A stretch of DNA of 64,000 bases, from positions 5,567,001 through 5,631,000 of the forward strand of contig NZ_CP159837.1 in assembly GCF_040564635.1 (NCBI RefSeq), written 5' to 3'. The DNA comes from Planktothricoides raciborskii GIHE-MW2 (GTDB lineage: Bacteria; Cyanobacteriota; Cyanobacteriia; Cyanobacteriales; Laspinemataceae). Shown here piece by piece: positions 7,472 through 19,290 of the stretch. A model generated the notes under the pieces. The model saw nothing but the letters and a program-made list of their open reading frames with translations, ran no database searches and was not told the DNA's origin. A program made the translations under genes and the position numbers. Numbering within the stretch: position 1 is the stretch's first letter; the number at the start of each line of letters is the position of its first letter.

Positions 7472-10135
7472 TTATACTTGCACCTGCTTCAAATCAAGGT
7501 TTTGATGGAAAATTTCATCAATCGGCAACATTTGCCCATCTTCGGTCATAAATTTATGGTCTTTTGTTGCCCGAATTACGCTGCCATCTTCTAGCAGATA
7601 TTCAAACACTTCTTGAGTGCCGCGATCGTGCCATTGCGCGATCGCCTGTGTATAAACAAAGCCATTGGCATCCACTGTATAAACCGTACAGTCAATTTGA
7701 TTTTCCACAATTTTGCCAATCGGCAGCGATCCATATTCCACCGTCATAATTTCCGTCTCATAAGTTAAGCAATATTCGGCAAACAATACCATTTGATCGA
7801 ATAAAGCTTCTGCCACTTTATGCGGCACCCCATTCTTAGTAGAACCATCCACAAAAATCTCCCGATGCTTCTGCATTTCCGAGACTTTTTTCTTACCCAT
7901 TGCCCGTCGCAATAAGTCCGCTTGACCCAAAGAATAGCCCGCTAAATCTTGAGCAATTTTCATAATTTGCTCTTGATAAACCATCACCGCGTAGGTTTCT
8001 TCTAAGATAGGTTCTAATAGCTTATGATCGTAAACGATCGCCTCTTCACCATGCTTGCGGTGAATAAACTTGGGAATCAGACCGGCATCCAAAGGCCCCG
8101 GACGATATAAAGCCAAAATCGAGGAAATATCCTCAATACAAGAAGGTTTTAAATCCCGCACAATTTGCCGCATTCCTTCAGATTCCAACTGAAAAATACC
8201 TTCTAAATCCCCTTTTTCAAACAAATGATAGGTTTCGCCAACATCTTTAGGAAACCTTTGTTCCCCCGTGCGTTTAATAATTTCTTGTGCTTTTCTTTCC
8301 TGGGCAGGAAAATTATATGGGTCTAGTCTTTCCCCGGTTTTTTTCTCAATATAATCTAGGGTTTTCTCAATCGTGGTGAGATTTTTCAAACCCAAAAAGT
8401 CCATCTTTAACAAACCCAGAGATTCCAGATTTTCCATAGAATACTGGGTAATCACTGCCCCTTCATTATTCCGTTGTAACGGCACAATTTCATCCAGGGG
8501 TTGCGCGGAAATCACCACCCCGGCAGCATGAACCCCAAAAGTTTTGTTGGTGCCTTCAATTCTGATCGCCATATCCAACCATTGCCGCACGGAAATGCTG
8601 CCAATTTCTACATCTTGATCGTTCTTTAAGGGAATAATTTCTGTTTCGTAGGCTTCTTTAAATTTCGGTTCGGGGGTATCATCAGAAATCATCACCGAAA
8701 GTTTCGCCGGTTTGCCCCGCGCAACGGGAATCATTTTCGCCATTTCATCGGCTTTCTTATAAGGAACGCCCAAAACTCTGGCTACATCTTTTAACACCGC
8801 TTTCGAGGTCATGCGGTTAAAAGTGATAATCTGGGCAACCCGATCTTCCCCATATCTTTCGGTGACATATTGAATCACGCGATCGCGTTTTTCAATACAA
8901 AAGTCCGTATCAATATCCGGCATTGACTTCCGTTCGGGATTGAGAAATCGCTCGAATAATAACCCATGATGCACCGGGTCAATATTGGTAATTCCCATCG
9001 TATAAGCGACCAAAGAACCCGCAGCGGATCCTCTTCCTGGCCCTACGGGAATATGATTATCTCTGGCAAATTTAATATAGTCCCAAACTACTAAAAAATA
9101 AGTGGAAAATCCCATCCGTTCAATCATTTTTAGCTCATATTCTAGCCGTTCTCGATAAACCGGAGGAATTTCCGATCGCGTCTTGGCATTTAAGCGGTCT
9201 AGAAGTCCTTGCCAAGCAATTTCTTCCACATAAGTATCGGCAGTGTGACCGGAGGGGACAGGAAAATCAGGGATGCGCGGTTCCCCTAACACTTTATACT
9301 CTTCAATTTTATTCGCTACTTCTACGGTATTCGCGATCGCGTCAGCAATCACATCATCGGGCAAATGATCGCGAAATAAATGTTTCATCTCTTCAGCGGA
9401 CTTTAAATATTCAGTCCCGCTATAGCGCATTCGCTTTTCTTCACTAATCAGCTTTTGGGTATTAATACAAATCAAAGCATCGTGGGCTTCCACATCATTA
9501 CAAGAAATAAAATGGGAGTCGTTAGTCGCCACAATTTTTACATTTAGTTCGCGGGATATTTTCACCAGTTCCACATTGACAATTCGGTCTTCTTGATAGC
9601 CGTGGTCTTGGATTTCTAAATAATAATCATCCCCAAAAACTTCTTTATACCATTTGACGATTTCCCTGGCTTCTGCTAATTTCCCTTGTAAAATATTTTG
9701 GGGAACTTCTCCACCCAAACAGCCGCTAGTCACGATTAAATCATCGTGATATTTTTGCAATAACTCTTTATTAATACAGGGTCGAGCAAAAATGCCTTTT
9801 CCCTGCATTCCATTTAAATGAGATTCGGTGGTTAACTTGACTAAGTTTTTATAACCTTGGGTATTTTTGGCTAAAACCACTTGATGATATTTGCGAACTT
9901 TCTGGGTCGTACCCAATGGCCCATTAATCACATACATTTCATTGCCAATAATGGGCTTAATACTTTTACCCCGGCAAGTTTTAATCAGGTCGATCGCCCC
10001 ATACATCACCCCATGATCCGTCAGGGCGATCGCGGGCATTTCTAACTCAATGGCTTTGGCAACTAATTGGGGGACTTGAGAAGCCCCATCAAGTAAACTG
10101 TAATCGGTATGAATGTGTAAACCAGCAAAAGACAT
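7472..10135 (-). CDS. dnaE: DNA polymerase III alpha subunit, N-terminal part with split intein
   Basis: 887 aa from the ATG at 10135 ([17 protein letters not shown]); the 28-codon upstream extension is repeat sequence. A PHP domain comes first, then the C-family polymerase core with the catalytic MPDIDTDF region. After about 788 residues the extein ends at FAEY and a 99-aa N-intein begins with Cys ([14 protein letters not shown]). Cyanobacterial DnaE is made from two separate genes joined by protein trans-splicing; the dnaE-C half is not in this window. The product is the replicative polymerase catalytic subunit. Confidence 0.95.
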   Translation of the reverse strand: MSFAGLHIHTDYSLLDGASQVPQLVAKAIELEMPAIALTDHGVMYGAIDLIKTCRGKSIKPIIGNEMYVINGPLGTTQKVRKYHQVVLAKNTQGYKNLVKLTTESHLNGMQGKGIFARPCINKELLQKYHDDLIVTSGCLGGEVPQNILQGKLAEAREIVKWYKEVFGDDYYLEIQDHGYQEDRIVNVELVKISRELNVKIVATNDSHFISCNDVEAHDALICINTQKLISEEKRMRYSGTEYLKSAEEMKHLFRDHLPDDVIADAIANTVEVANKIEEYKVLGEPRIPDFPVPSGHTADTYVEEIAWQGLLDRLNAKTRSEIPPVYRERLEYELKMIERMGFSTYFLVVWDYIKFARDNHIPVGPGRGSAAGSLVAYTMGITNIDPVHHGLLFERFLNPERKSMPDIDTDFCIEKRDRVIQYVTERYGEDRVAQIITFNRMTSKAVLKDVARVLGVPYKKADEMAKMIPVARGKPAKLSVMISDDTPEPKFKEAYETEIIPLKNDQDVEIGSISVRQWLDMAIRIEGTNKTFGVHAAGVVISAQPLDEIVPLQRNNEGAVITQYSMENLESLGLLKMDFLGLKNLTTIEKTLDYIEKKTGERLDPYNFPAQERKAQEIIKRTGEQRFPKDVGETYHLFEKGDLEGIFQLESEGMRQIVRDLKPSCIEDISSILALYRPGPLDAGLIPKFIHRKHGEEAIVYDHKLLEPILEETYAVMVYQEQIMKIAQDLAGYSLGQADLLRRAMGKKKVSEMQKHREIFVDGSTKNGVPHKVAEALFDQMVLFAEYCLTYETEIMTVEYGSLPIGKIVENQIDCTVYTVDANGFVYTQAIAQWHDRGTQEVFEYLLEDGSVIRATKDHKFMTEDGQMLPIDEIFHQNLDLKQVQV
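7475..7771 (-). other. N-terminal half of the DnaE split intein
   Basis: It begins at Cys1 (TGC at 7771-7769) right after the extein sequence AEY and ends VQV before the stop. Block B is seen as [14 protein letters not shown] (T..H). It is 99 aa, about the normal size for naturally split cyanobacterial DnaE inteins. The C-intein must be supplied by a distant gene. Confidence 0.93.
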
Positions 10136-10138
10136 AAT

Positions 10139-10368
10139 TTTATTGGTTGTTGGTTGGTTGTTGGTTGTTGGTTGTTGTTGGTTGGTTGTTGGGTAGGGGC
10201 GAAGCATTCGCGCAGACAATTTATCGGTTCAAATGACAAATTTATCCGCGAATGCTTCGCCCTCCCCAGTATATTTGTATCAAAGACATAATTTTATTGG
10301 TTGTTGGTTGTTGGTTGTTGGTTGTTGGTTGTTGGTTGTTGGTTGTTGGTTGTTGTTTGTTGTTGGTT
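10139..10368. repeat. TTGGTTG microsatellite-like arrays beside dnaE
   Basis: Runs of a 7-nt GGTTGTT unit occur at about 10142-10193 and 10297-10368, directly upstream of the dnaE start and again between larger repeats. The dnaE promoter and leader must lie within or beyond this simple repeat, whose copy number could vary. Confidence 0.75.
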
Positions 10369-11237
10369 GGTTGTTGGGTAGGGGCGAAGCATATAGCCTT
10401 TGGCATGGCTTTGCTTACCGCGCAGACAATTTATCGGTTCAAATGACAAATTTATCCGCGAATGCTTCGCCCTCCCCAGTATATTTATATCATGGAAATG
10501 TTCGTGATTAGGTATTGTTTATTCATTATTCTTCTGTAGGGGCGAAGCATATAGCCTTTGGCATGGCTTCGCTTACCGCGCAGACAATTTATCGGTTCAA
10601 ATGACAAATTTATCCGCGAATGCTTCGCCCTCCCCAGTATATTTATATAGCGAGTCTAAATGAATGTGACAAATCGGCTCCCCTCTCCCCTTCTGGGCCG
10701 CCGACAGCCCGCCATCGTGAGGGTTTATTTGCAAACTGATTTAGACGCGCTATATCAAAGACATAATTTTATTGGTTGTTGGTTGTTGTTTGTTGGTTGT
10801 TGTTGGTTGTTGTTTATTCATTATTCTTCTGTAGGGGCGAAGCATATAGCCTTTGGCATGGCTTCGCTTACCGCGCAGACAATTTATCGGTTCAAATGAC
10901 AAATTTATCCGCGAATGCTTCGCCCTCCCCAGTATATTTATATAGCGAGTCTAAATGAATGTGACAAATCGGCTCCCCTCTCCCCTTCTGGGCCGCCGAC
11001 GGCCCGCCATCGTGAGGGTTTATTTGCAAACTGATTTAGACGCGCTATATCAAAGACATAATTTTATTGGTTGTTGGTTGTTGTTTGTTGGTTGTTGTTG
11101 GTTGTTGGTTGTTCATTATTCTTCTGTAGGGGCGAAGCATATAGCCTTTGGCATGGCTTCGCTTACCGCGCAGAAAATTTATCGGTTCAAATGACAGATT
11201 TATCCGCGAATGCTTCGCCCTCCCCGGTATATTTATA
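10195..11237. repeat. Block of 295-bp tandem repeats containing GGGCGAAGCAT hairpin elements
   Basis: A hairpin element with ends GGGGCGAAGCAT and ATGCTTCGCCC occurs about five times (near 10197, 10379, 10537, 10832 and 11127). From 10521 the order 'ATTCATTATTCTTCTG, hairpin element, AGCGAGTCTAAATGAATGTG segment, TTGGTTG array' repeats with a period of 295 bp: 10521, 10816, and a partial copy from about 11110. Copies differ at only a few positions, so the expansion is recent. Open frames here (proteins rich in GCWLLVVG) come from the repeat and are not genes. Confidence 0.85.
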
Positions 11238-11290
11238 TCATGGGAATGTTGGTTTTTGGTTATTCTTTATTCATTATGCTTCGTTGTCGA

Positions 11291-12184
11291 TTAATTATAG
11301 TCAACTAATTTCATAAATTCCCGAATGGTTTCAAAATATTTTTCCCCGCTGACCCTGGCGATATTATTATGATCCGCAGTGGGGACAATGAATAATTTCT
11401 TCGGCTCATTGGCAGCATCAAATAACTCTTGACTCATAGAATTGGGGACAGTTTCATCGGCAGTTCCGTGAGTAAAAAGAATCGGCATTTTTAAATCTTT
11501 TACTTTACTAATTGAGTCAAAGCGATGAGTCAGAATCCAGTCAATCGGGAAGATATTAAAATGAGGATATTGATAATCCACCATATCCCGCATGGAAGTA
11601 AAAGAAGCTTCAATAATTGCCCCAGCCGCATTCGGTTTGCGACTGGCTAGATCAATAGCGATCGCGCCCCCTAAAGAATGACCATAAATCACAATTTTTT
11701 CTGGGGGAATTCCCCGTTGATTCACCAAATAATTCCAGGCGGTTTCCACATCTTCATAAACTGTTGATTCTGTGGGAAACTTGCCTTGGGATAGACCATA
11801 TCCCCGATAATCTACCATAAAGACCGAAAAACCCAACTGATGAAATCGGTTACTATGCTTAAGATTCTCGCTAATATTATCAGCATTGCCATGCAGGAAA
11901 AGCAGCACCCATTCTGATTTCATTGGGCTGCGATTCTCAGCCGCTGCCGGTATCCACCAACCATGAACTTTTTCCGTAGTTGATGCTGATTGATTTTCCT
12001 CAGAAATCACCGGCAACCACACTTCTTGATAGTCCATTTGGAGGTCACTGGGAATTGTAGATATCTCCCGTGACGGGAAAAAGATAAACCTATTCTGTCT
12101 AACAAATAAAAACAGACAAGCACTCAGATATAGAACTGCCAACAAAGTCCCCAGAGCCACTAAAATTTTTACCCAGAATTGCAT
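11291..12184 (-). CDS. Alpha/beta hydrolase, membrane-anchored
   Basis: 297 aa. Residues 7-28 form one N-terminal hydrophobic helix, probably a membrane anchor. The hydrolase core follows: FLHGNADN (oxyanion region), DYRGYGLSQG, the nucleophile elbow YGHSLGGAIA, and a late TADETVP Asp and DHNNI His completing the Ser-Asp-His triad. The pattern matches the ABHD17/YqkD-like serine hydrolases, whose bacterial substrates are unknown. It is flanked by simple repeats and appears to be transcribed alone. Confidence 0.8.
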   Translation of the reverse strand: MQFWVKILVALGTLLAVLYLSACLFLFVRQNRFIFFPSREISTIPSDLQMDYQEVWLPVISEENQSASTTEKVHGWWIPAAAENRSPMKSEWVLLFLHGNADNISENLKHSNRFHQLGFSVFMVDYRGYGLSQGKFPTESTVYEDVETAWNYLVNQRGIPPEKIVIYGHSLGGAIAIDLASRKPNAAGAIIEASFTSMRDMVDYQYPHFNIFPIDWILTHRFDSISKVKDLKMPILFTHGTADETVPNSMSQELFDAANEPKKLFIVPTADHNNIARVSGEKYFETIREFMKLVDYN

Positions 12185-12227
12185 GGTTTGCTCATTAATA
12201 AAATGGATGATTGGTTATTCGTTTTTG

Positions 12228-12390
12228 GTTGTTAGTTGTTAGTTGTTAGTTGTTAGTTGTTAGTCCTTTGTTTGACGATCGCGGACTAAGAATTAGGGAC
12301 ACATAAACAATCGCTAATAACTAACAACCAAGAACTAACAACCAAGAAAAGAATCCCTACCCACTAACAACCAAGAACAAATAACCACTA
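12228..12390. repeat. TTGTTAG tandem repeats between gatA and the hydrolase gene
   Basis: A 7-nt TTGTTAG unit is repeated at 12228-12263, and the reverse-strand type ACTAACAACCAAGA recurs at about 12318-12390. Together they can form a long imperfect hairpin at the 3' end of gatA. Confidence 0.6.
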
Positions 12391-12394
12391 ACAG

Positions 12395-13855
12395 TTAATC
12401 TAATTTGGCTTCGTATTGAGTCCAATCCGTAGCTTGTTCATAAGCATAAGCAACCCGCAACAGCAAATCTTCTTTTAAAACATTGCTGATTAATTGAATC
12501 CCAATAGGTAGTCCTTTTTTATCAAAACCACAGGGAAGACTTAATGCAGGTAAACCAGCTAAATTAACGGGAATAGTCATTAAGTCAGAAAGATACATAC
12601 TTAGGGGATCGTTCATTTTTTCCCCAGCTTTAAACGCCGTAGTTGGCGAAGTGGGACAAACTAAGACATCCACTTGGGCAAAAGCGCGATCGAAATCTTC
12701 TTTAATTAGAGTCCGAACTTTTTGGGCTTTGAGATAGTAAGCGTCGTAATATCCCGCAGATAAAGTATAAGTGCCAATCATAATCCGGCGTTTGACTTCG
12801 GGACCAAATCCAGCAGCGCGAGTTTTGCCATACATTTCGATTAAGTTTTCGGCATCGTCGGCCCGGAAACCATATTTGACCCCATCATATCTGGCAAGGT
12901 TGGCCGATGCTTCTGATGGGGCAAGAATGTAGTAGGTGGGTAAACCATACCGAAATCGCGGACAAGAAACTACTTGAATTTCCGCCCCTAAATCTTGGAA
13001 AACCTCGATCGCCTTCGTCACCGTACTGGCAACTTCTGGATCGATTCCTTCCCCTAAAGTTTCTTGAATGATGCCAATTCGCAGTTGACCTTTGGGTTTT
13101 AAATTCGGTCTGATCCCGTGAACATAGTCGGGAATTTTCACGTTGAGACTCGTGGCATCTTTGGGGTCATAACCAGCGATCGCCTGTAATAAAATCGCCG
13201 TATCTTCCACGGTCCGACCAAACGGGCCAATTTGATCCAAGGATGAAGCATAAGCCACCAAGCCGAACCGAGACACCAGACCATAAGTGGGTTTCAAGCC
13301 CACCACCCCGCAAAAAGAGGCCGGTTGGCGGATTGAACCCCCGGTATCAGAACCCAGGGCGATCGGGCATTCTCCTGACGCCACCGCAGCAGCCGATCCC
13401 CCGGAAGACCCCCCCGGAACTCGTTCTAAATCCCACGGATTAGCGGTTAATTGATAGGCAGAAGTTTCCGTAGAACTGCCCATCGCAAACTCATCCATAT
13501 TGGTTTTACCCATCATCACCGCCCCAGCTTCCGCCAGTTTTTGGGTCACGGTGGACTCATAAGGGGGGACATAACTTTCCAAAATCCGGGAACCACAAGT
13601 AGTCCGAATTCCCTTGGTACACATATTATCTTTAATGGCAATAGGAATTCCTGCCAGCAGTCCAATTTCCTCCCCGGCGGCAATTTTGGCATCCACCAGG
13701 CGGGCTTGTGCTAAGGCTTTTTCTGGCGTCACCACCAGGAAACTACGGATTTTCGGTTCCAGCTTGGAAATCCGGTCTAAACTTTCTTGAGCAATTTCAA
13801 CAGCAGAGCGTTCTTTTTGAATGAGTTGTTTATGTAACTCGCGGATGGATGCCAT
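12395..13855 (-). CDS. gatA: Glutamyl/aspartyl-tRNA amidotransferase subunit A
   Basis: 486 aa, the normal length. It is the amidase subunit of GatCAB, which converts Glu-tRNA(Gln) to Gln-tRNA(Gln) using glutamine. The amidase-signature triad is present: Lys in PIAIKDNMC (about residue 76), the cis-Ser in [14 protein letters not shown], and the nucleophile Ser in the same loop, after the Gly/Ser-rich [16 protein letters not shown]. The start [11 protein letters not shown] is typical. It is not next to gatB or gatC, which is common in cyanobacteria. Confidence 0.95.
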   Translation of the reverse strand: MASIRELHKQLIQKERSAVEIAQESLDRISKLEPKIRSFLVVTPEKALAQARLVDAKIAAGEEIGLLAGIPIAIKDNMCTKGIRTTCGSRILESYVPPYESTVTQKLAEAGAVMMGKTNMDEFAMGSSTETSAYQLTANPWDLERVPGGSSGGSAAAVASGECPIALGSDTGGSIRQPASFCGVVGLKPTYGLVSRFGLVAYASSLDQIGPFGRTVEDTAILLQAIAGYDPKDATSLNVKIPDYVHGIRPNLKPKGQLRIGIIQETLGEGIDPEVASTVTKAIEVFQDLGAEIQVVSCPRFRYGLPTYYILAPSEASANLARYDGVKYGFRADDAENLIEMYGKTRAAGFGPEVKRRIMIGTYTLSAGYYDAYYLKAQKVRTLIKEDFDRAFAQVDVLVCPTSPTTAFKAGEKMNDPLSMYLSDLMTIPVNLAGLPALSLPCGFDKKGLPIGIQLISNVLKEDLLLRVAYAYEQATDWTQYEAKLD

Positions 13856-14715
13856 GTCTTACCTTCTTATCTTCTATCCGGGCTTACCAGAGTTTATTGT
13901 AAAGTGGCAAGTCCCTGATCGTCGGTTTTGATCAATGGATCTTATGATTTTTTCATCTGTCGGTGCAAATCTGACCCATGAAGCAGGGGTGCTTCTGGTG
14001 CAGGGGTGCTTCTGGGACAAGCCATATGCTTGCGATCGGCATTCGTATATTTTTACACCAACAACAAGATTACAAAAAGATTAAGTGGTGGTTGTGGCGA
14101 TCGCTAAGTCTATCTTAAATCTGTTGCTACGTTGCCAGAGGTCTCACGTTAGAGCTTCCTGGCTTCTGCGGTGAGATAAATTGCTCATTCCCAGTCTAAG
14201 TCTGGGGTAACGAGGTTCGACAGAGGGAAGCCCACTCTAGGTCAACCCTTAATGTAATCACGAATAACCTTGCGGAGAGTTTGTAGCCTAAATACTTAGC
14301 GCTTTAACATCACGATCTTTCGGGTAAAAATGTTTACTGTGAAAATCGATAATTAACTGCCCGAATGCTGTCGCCCTGAAGCAAGAGTCCACTCCTCGTC
14401 AAATAGCCTTACTCTTAAAATTTTACTTTTTGACATAGAAGATATCCCCCTTCAATTCCCTCTTAATAATGGGGTTAGAGGGGGGGGGTGATGCACTCAT
14501 TATAACTAAGTGATTACAGCGGTTTTTAGATTGGTAAACCACAAATCGAAGATACACCCTACATATGCTCTGGGATCTATTCAGCAGAAAACCGCTGTAT
14601 AACAAACCGCTGTATAAGAATGAGAGTGTCAAGATAAATTGGTATGATATCGTAGAAAATGCCCCGATAATAACCGGATAATAACCGGATTTTCATGACT
14701 AAATTAAGACTTATT
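13856..14715. other. Intergenic region with possible IS200/IS605 relic
   Basis: No intact gene is seen. At about 14120-14400 the plus strand has a structured stretch ending GCCCTGAAGCAAGAGTCCAC, which resembles the 3' end of cyanobacterial tnpB genes and the RNA encoded there; it has no open frame of useful length. At 14440-14490 is a CCCCCTTCAA / GGGGGG repeat, and at 14518-14605 an AGCGGTTTT / AAAACCGCT inverted pair. Confidence 0.3.
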
Positions 14716-15795
14716 TCAGTCAAGGCATTCAGTTAATTGTTGACGAATTTGCTGGGTTGGCAAATGACGCCCAATAAAAATAATCTGGTTTTTTGGCGGA
14801 GTCTGCCACTCTGTATCATCGATGTCGAAACGTGGCCCGCTGAGTTGAAAAATATGCCGTAATTCGCTCTCACTAAACCAGAGAATGCCTTTTGCCCGGA
14901 ATACTTCCTGGGGTAATTGTTCTTGAAGAAATATTTCAAATTTCTTCACACTAAAAGGCCGATCACTCTCGTAAGATACCGAGACAAATCCATCATTTTC
15001 TAAGTGATGGGAATGATAGTGATGGGAATGATAGTGATGGTGTTCATGGTCATGTTCATGGTGATGGTGTTCATGGTCATGTTCATGGTGATGGTCATCC
15101 TCTTGGTTGTCTTCGACCAAAAATTCTTGATAAATGTCTAACTTAGTTAAATCCACATCTAAAATTAGTGGCAATGGCACCTGACCATATTCACTATGTA
15201 AAATTCTCGCTCCCCGTTTCACCGTTTTGATATATTGTTCTAACTCTTCCACCTTTGAACGGGGGACTAAATCGACTTTATTTAATATAGTGATATCCGC
15301 ATAAGCCACTTGCTTAAATGCTGCTTCACTTTCAAAATGTTCCTCGGTAAATGTTTCCGCATCGACTACAGTAATAATCGAGTCTAAATGAGTTAAATCC
15401 CGTAATTCAGTGCCTAAAAACGTGAGGGCGATGGGTAAAGGATCGGCGATGCCAGTGGTTTCAATCACCAAATAATCCACCCGGTCTTGTTCTAATACCC
15501 GATAAACTGCATCCACTAAGCCATCATTAATCGTACAGCAAATACAGCCATTACTTAATTCTACCATATCTTCATCGATAGATACCAATAATTGACTATC
15601 GATATTGATATCCCCAAATTCATTCACCAATACGGCGACTTTTAAATCCTGAGAGTTGCAGAGAATATGGTTGAGTAAAGTAGTTTTACCACTGCCTAAA
15701 AAACCCGTGATAATTGTCACCGGCATTCCTCGTTTAGGAATGTCCATAGTTGCTGGTTGACTGGTGGTTTCCTGGTGATTTTGATTTTTTAACAT
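14716..15795 (-). CDS. CobW/ZNG1-type GTPase with His-rich metal-binding loop
   Basis: 359 aa, G3E GTPase family (COG0523). The P-loop GFLGSGKTTLLN lies near residue 31, the metal-binding CICC within SNGCICCTINDGL near 85, NKVD near 170, and the C-terminal CobW_C domain at about 265-355. Between them (about 231-262) is a run dominated by His, Asp and Glu that should chelate Zn or Co. Members act as metallochaperones that load zinc proteins during scarcity. Its neighbourhood (hemB, a second CobW, znuABC) supports zinc rather than cobalt. A repeat element precedes it. Confidence 0.88.
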   Translation of the reverse strand: MLKNQNHQETTSQPATMDIPKRGMPVTIITGFLGSGKTTLLNHILCNSQDLKVAVLVNEFGDINIDSQLLVSIDEDMVELSNGCICCTINDGLVDAVYRVLEQDRVDYLVIETTGIADPLPIALTFLGTELRDLTHLDSIITVVDAETFTEEHFESEAAFKQVAYADITILNKVDLVPRSKVEELEQYIKTVKRGARILHSEYGQVPLPLILDVDLTKLDIYQEFLVEDNQEDDHHHEHDHEHHHHEHDHEHHHYHSHHYHSHHLENDGFVSVSYESDRPFSVKKFEIFLQEQLPQEVFRAKGILWFSESELRHIFQLSGPRFDIDDTEWQTPPKNQIIFIGRHLPTQQIRQQLTECLD

Positions 15796-15890
15796 AAATT
15801 ATTGTTGGTGGTAATGTGAGCAATAAATCAAACAATTAGGTAGATGAGCAATGTCTAACGTGGGCAGTTAGCATCCCATATTTGCCTCCT

Positions 15891-15990
15891 GTAGGGGCGA
15901 AGCATAAAGCCTGACGGCATAGCTTCGCTTACCGGGCAATAAATCTCCTGTTTCAGAGTTAATACCATTACCCGAATGCTTCGCCCTTAT
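15891..15990. repeat. GGGGCGAAGCAT hairpin element
   Basis: Ends GTAGGGGCGAAGCAT and ATGCTTCGCCCTTAT enclose an interior unlike that of the copies near 10 kb and 58.7 kb. It lies between cobW and hemB. Confidence 0.65.
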
Positions 15991-16027
15991 AGGCATTGGG
16001 GTATTCCTACCCACCGAAGAAAGCAAA

Positions 16028-17128
<1,101 letters not shown>

Positions 17129-17171
17129 TTCTTACGATACCATATCACTTCGACGATCAATCGCTGGATTT

Positions 17172-18254
17172 TTAGCCAAACCCTTGCCCAGCAATGGATT
17201 TTGCCCAAATTAATAACTCGCCATTCTGTCCCCCAGCGGCCAAAAATTGTCCCTGGGGTTGCCACGCAAGACAAGAAAAACCATCATCAGCCCCGGAGAG
17301 GATTTGCACTAATTCCTCGGCAGAGTCCCATAAGCAGACGCGGCCATCTTCCGATGCGGAGGCAAGGAGGAAGCGATCGGGACTAAAGGCGATCGCCGTC
17401 ACCGTTTCCGTATGTCCCTCTAACTCCCAAGCTTCCCATCCATCCGCCTCTTGCCATTGCTTTTCCCAGACGATCGCACTTTGGGTACTGGCGGCGGCAA
17501 GTAAAGGCGCCCCCAAGACAGTCTTGAGATTTGACCAGGCTAGAGATCGGACTTTGCCAGGAAATCCGCGCATCACCCAAGGGTGAGGATTGCCCCATTC
17601 CACCACCGCCAAAGTTTGATCCAGGTTGCCACAAGCCAGGTATTTACCATCGGGCGACCAGGCGATCGCTTGACTAGCGGATGGAATGGATAAAAGATAT
17701 GGGTCATCATGCCAATCTTCACCGCACCAAATTTTTACCCCTTGATAACCGGCGATCGCCAAATATGCGGCGATCGGATGCCAAGCCAAACTGAAAACCG
17801 AAGAGGCTTCAAAATTTAGAGTAGTCACCACTGCCTGAGTATCCAGATCCCAGACTTGCACAGAACGACCCAGACTAAACGCCAATTGATGACAACTACA
17901 ACTCCAAGCCAATTGGTCAACCCAAGCCGGGGCATTTTCTAAGGTGGTAACTAACTCTTTGGTTGGCAAATACCATATTTTCACCTGGCCATTTTGTCCA
18001 CCAGCGGCGAGGTATTTCCCATCGTGAGAAAAAGATAGGCAATCAATCGAGCTTTCTATTGGCTCTTGCAAGATTGAAATCGAATTGTTGCCTTGCCATA
18101 AAATCACTTCACCAGCGGCAGAACTCGCTGCCAAAGTCTTGCCATCACTAGACCAAACCACCCCAGTGACGTAATCGGAAAGCATCTGTTGAGAGGATTT
18201 TTCCAGCAGTTTTTGCGGTCTACGGCTCTTTTTCTTTCCCCCTAAACTAGACAT
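17172..18254 (-). CDS. WD40-repeat protein
   Basis: 360 aa made of about seven WD40 blades, each with a [LI]AWS or FSPD start and a VKIWY / VCLWD-like end (for example AFSPDRFLLASASEDGRVCLWD). It is a soluble beta-propeller with no signal peptide or extra domain. It overlaps the end of the upstream CobW gene by 13 bp, so the two are translationally coupled and probably act together. WD40 propellers usually hold protein partners; a scaffold role in metal handling is inferred only from position. Confidence 0.85.
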   Translation of the reverse strand: MSSLGGKKKSRRPQKLLEKSSQQMLSDYVTGVVWSSDGKTLAASSAAGEVILWQGNNSISILQEPIESSIDCLSFSHDGKYLAAGGQNGQVKIWYLPTKELVTTLENAPAWVDQLAWSCSCHQLAFSLGRSVQVWDLDTQAVVTTLNFEASSVFSLAWHPIAAYLAIAGYQGVKIWCGEDWHDDPYLLSIPSASQAIAWSPDGKYLACGNLDQTLAVVEWGNPHPWVMRGFPGKVRSLAWSNLKTVLGAPLLAAASTQSAIVWEKQWQEADGWEAWELEGHTETVTAIAFSPDRFLLASASEDGRVCLWDSAEELVQILSGADDGFSCLAWQPQGQFLAAGGQNGELLIWAKSIAGQGFG

Positions 18255-19219
18255 TGGCGAAAATCCTCTTTTAATTGAGTTTCATTTAAATTTCGACCAA
18301 TGAAAACCAGTTCATTTTTGCGCGTTTCCCCAGAATGCCAAGGGCGATCGGGTTTGCCATCAAATAGCATATGGACTCCCTGAAACACAAAGCGAAAATC
18401 TTCCCCAGCAATATTGAGAATCCCTTTCATCCGAAAAATATCCTGCCCTTGATTCCGCAATAAATCCCCAATCCAAGCATTCAGTTTTTCTCCATCTAAT
18501 GCCCCAGACTCTACCAGGGCAACTGACCCCACAGTTTCATCATGTTCATGGGCATTTTCATTTAAGAATTCTGGGTCAATTTCTAAAGCCCGATTCAAGT
18601 CAAATGCTTGCACTCCTAATAAGGCATTCATCTCGATTTCTTGCTGCGATAAGTGGGTGCGATAAATTTTGGCCATTGCATTTATGCCTTTGATGCGCTT
18701 TTCCAGTTCGTCTAATTCTGCGGTCACGACCAAATCCGTTTTGTTCAGCAAAATTACATCCGCAAAGGCGATTTGTTCTTGAGCTTCATCCGCTGACCAA
18801 TGCTGCCAAATATGTTTAGCATCCACCACCGTCACCACCGCATCCAGAGCCAGTTTACTTTGCAGGTCTTCATCCACAAAAAAAGTTTGAATCACTGGGG
18901 CTGGGTCGGCTAAACCTGTAGTTTCAATCACGAGACGATCGAACTTATTCCGCCGCTTCATTAAGTTACCAATGATGCGAATTAAGTCACCACGGACTGT
19001 ACAGCAAATACAGCCGTTGTTCATTTCAAATATTTCCTCTTCAGCATTAATTACTAGCTGATTATCAATACCTACTTCGCCAAATTCGTTGACAATTACC
19101 GCTACTTTTTTACCATGTTCTAATGTTAATATCCGGTTTAATAAGGTGGTTTTACCCGCTCCTAGATAGCCAGTGATTACGGTGACGGGTAATAAATTTG
19201 TCTGAGATTTGGTAGTCAT
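18242..19219 (-). CDS. CobW/ZNG1-type GTPase
   Basis: 325 aa from the ATG at 19219 (MTTKSQTNLLP), preceded by AGAGG; the 27-codon longer frame lacks a ribosome site. P-loop GYLGAGKTTLLN, CICC in NNGCICCTVRGDL, NKTD, and a C-terminal CobW_C domain ending in the NELVFIGRNL motif. It lacks the long His-run of the paralogue at 14716 but has HEHDE near residue 227. It is coupled to the WD40 gene and follows sufE, so it is probably part of the same zinc-homeostasis block. Confidence 0.88.
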   Translation of the reverse strand: MTTKSQTNLLPVTVITGYLGAGKTTLLNRILTLEHGKKVAVIVNEFGEVGIDNQLVINAEEEIFEMNNGCICCTVRGDLIRIIGNLMKRRNKFDRLVIETTGLADPAPVIQTFFVDEDLQSKLALDAVVTVVDAKHIWQHWSADEAQEQIAFADVILLNKTDLVVTAELDELEKRIKGINAMAKIYRTHLSQQEIEMNALLGVQAFDLNRALEIDPEFLNENAHEHDETVGSVALVESGALDGEKLNAWIGDLLRNQGQDIFRMKGILNIAGEDFRFVFQGVHMLFDGKPDRPWHSGETRKNELVFIGRNLNETQLKEDFRQCLV

Positions 19220-19290
19220 ATAACCTCTTTGTTGAATAAAAATGATCGTGTTTGACTTAGGGCGATCGTGGCCATTGCCCACCCTACAGA

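Noticed and set aside
10233-11316. Several 60-90-aa frames rich in GCWLLVVG
   Set aside because: They are coded by the GGTTGTT and 295-bp repeats and have no independent support.
14120-14400. Intact tnpB or omega-RNA of an IS200/IS605 element
   Set aside because: Only a 3'-like fragment resembles it; no open frame or TnpA is present, so it is given only as a weak possibility.
14423-14632. 69-aa frame on the minus strand
   Set aside because: It runs through a GGGGGG repeat and an inverted repeat, without a ribosome site or recognisable motif.
17194-17634. Overlapping frames opposite the WD40 gene
   Set aside because: Shadow frames of a clear WD40 coding sequence.
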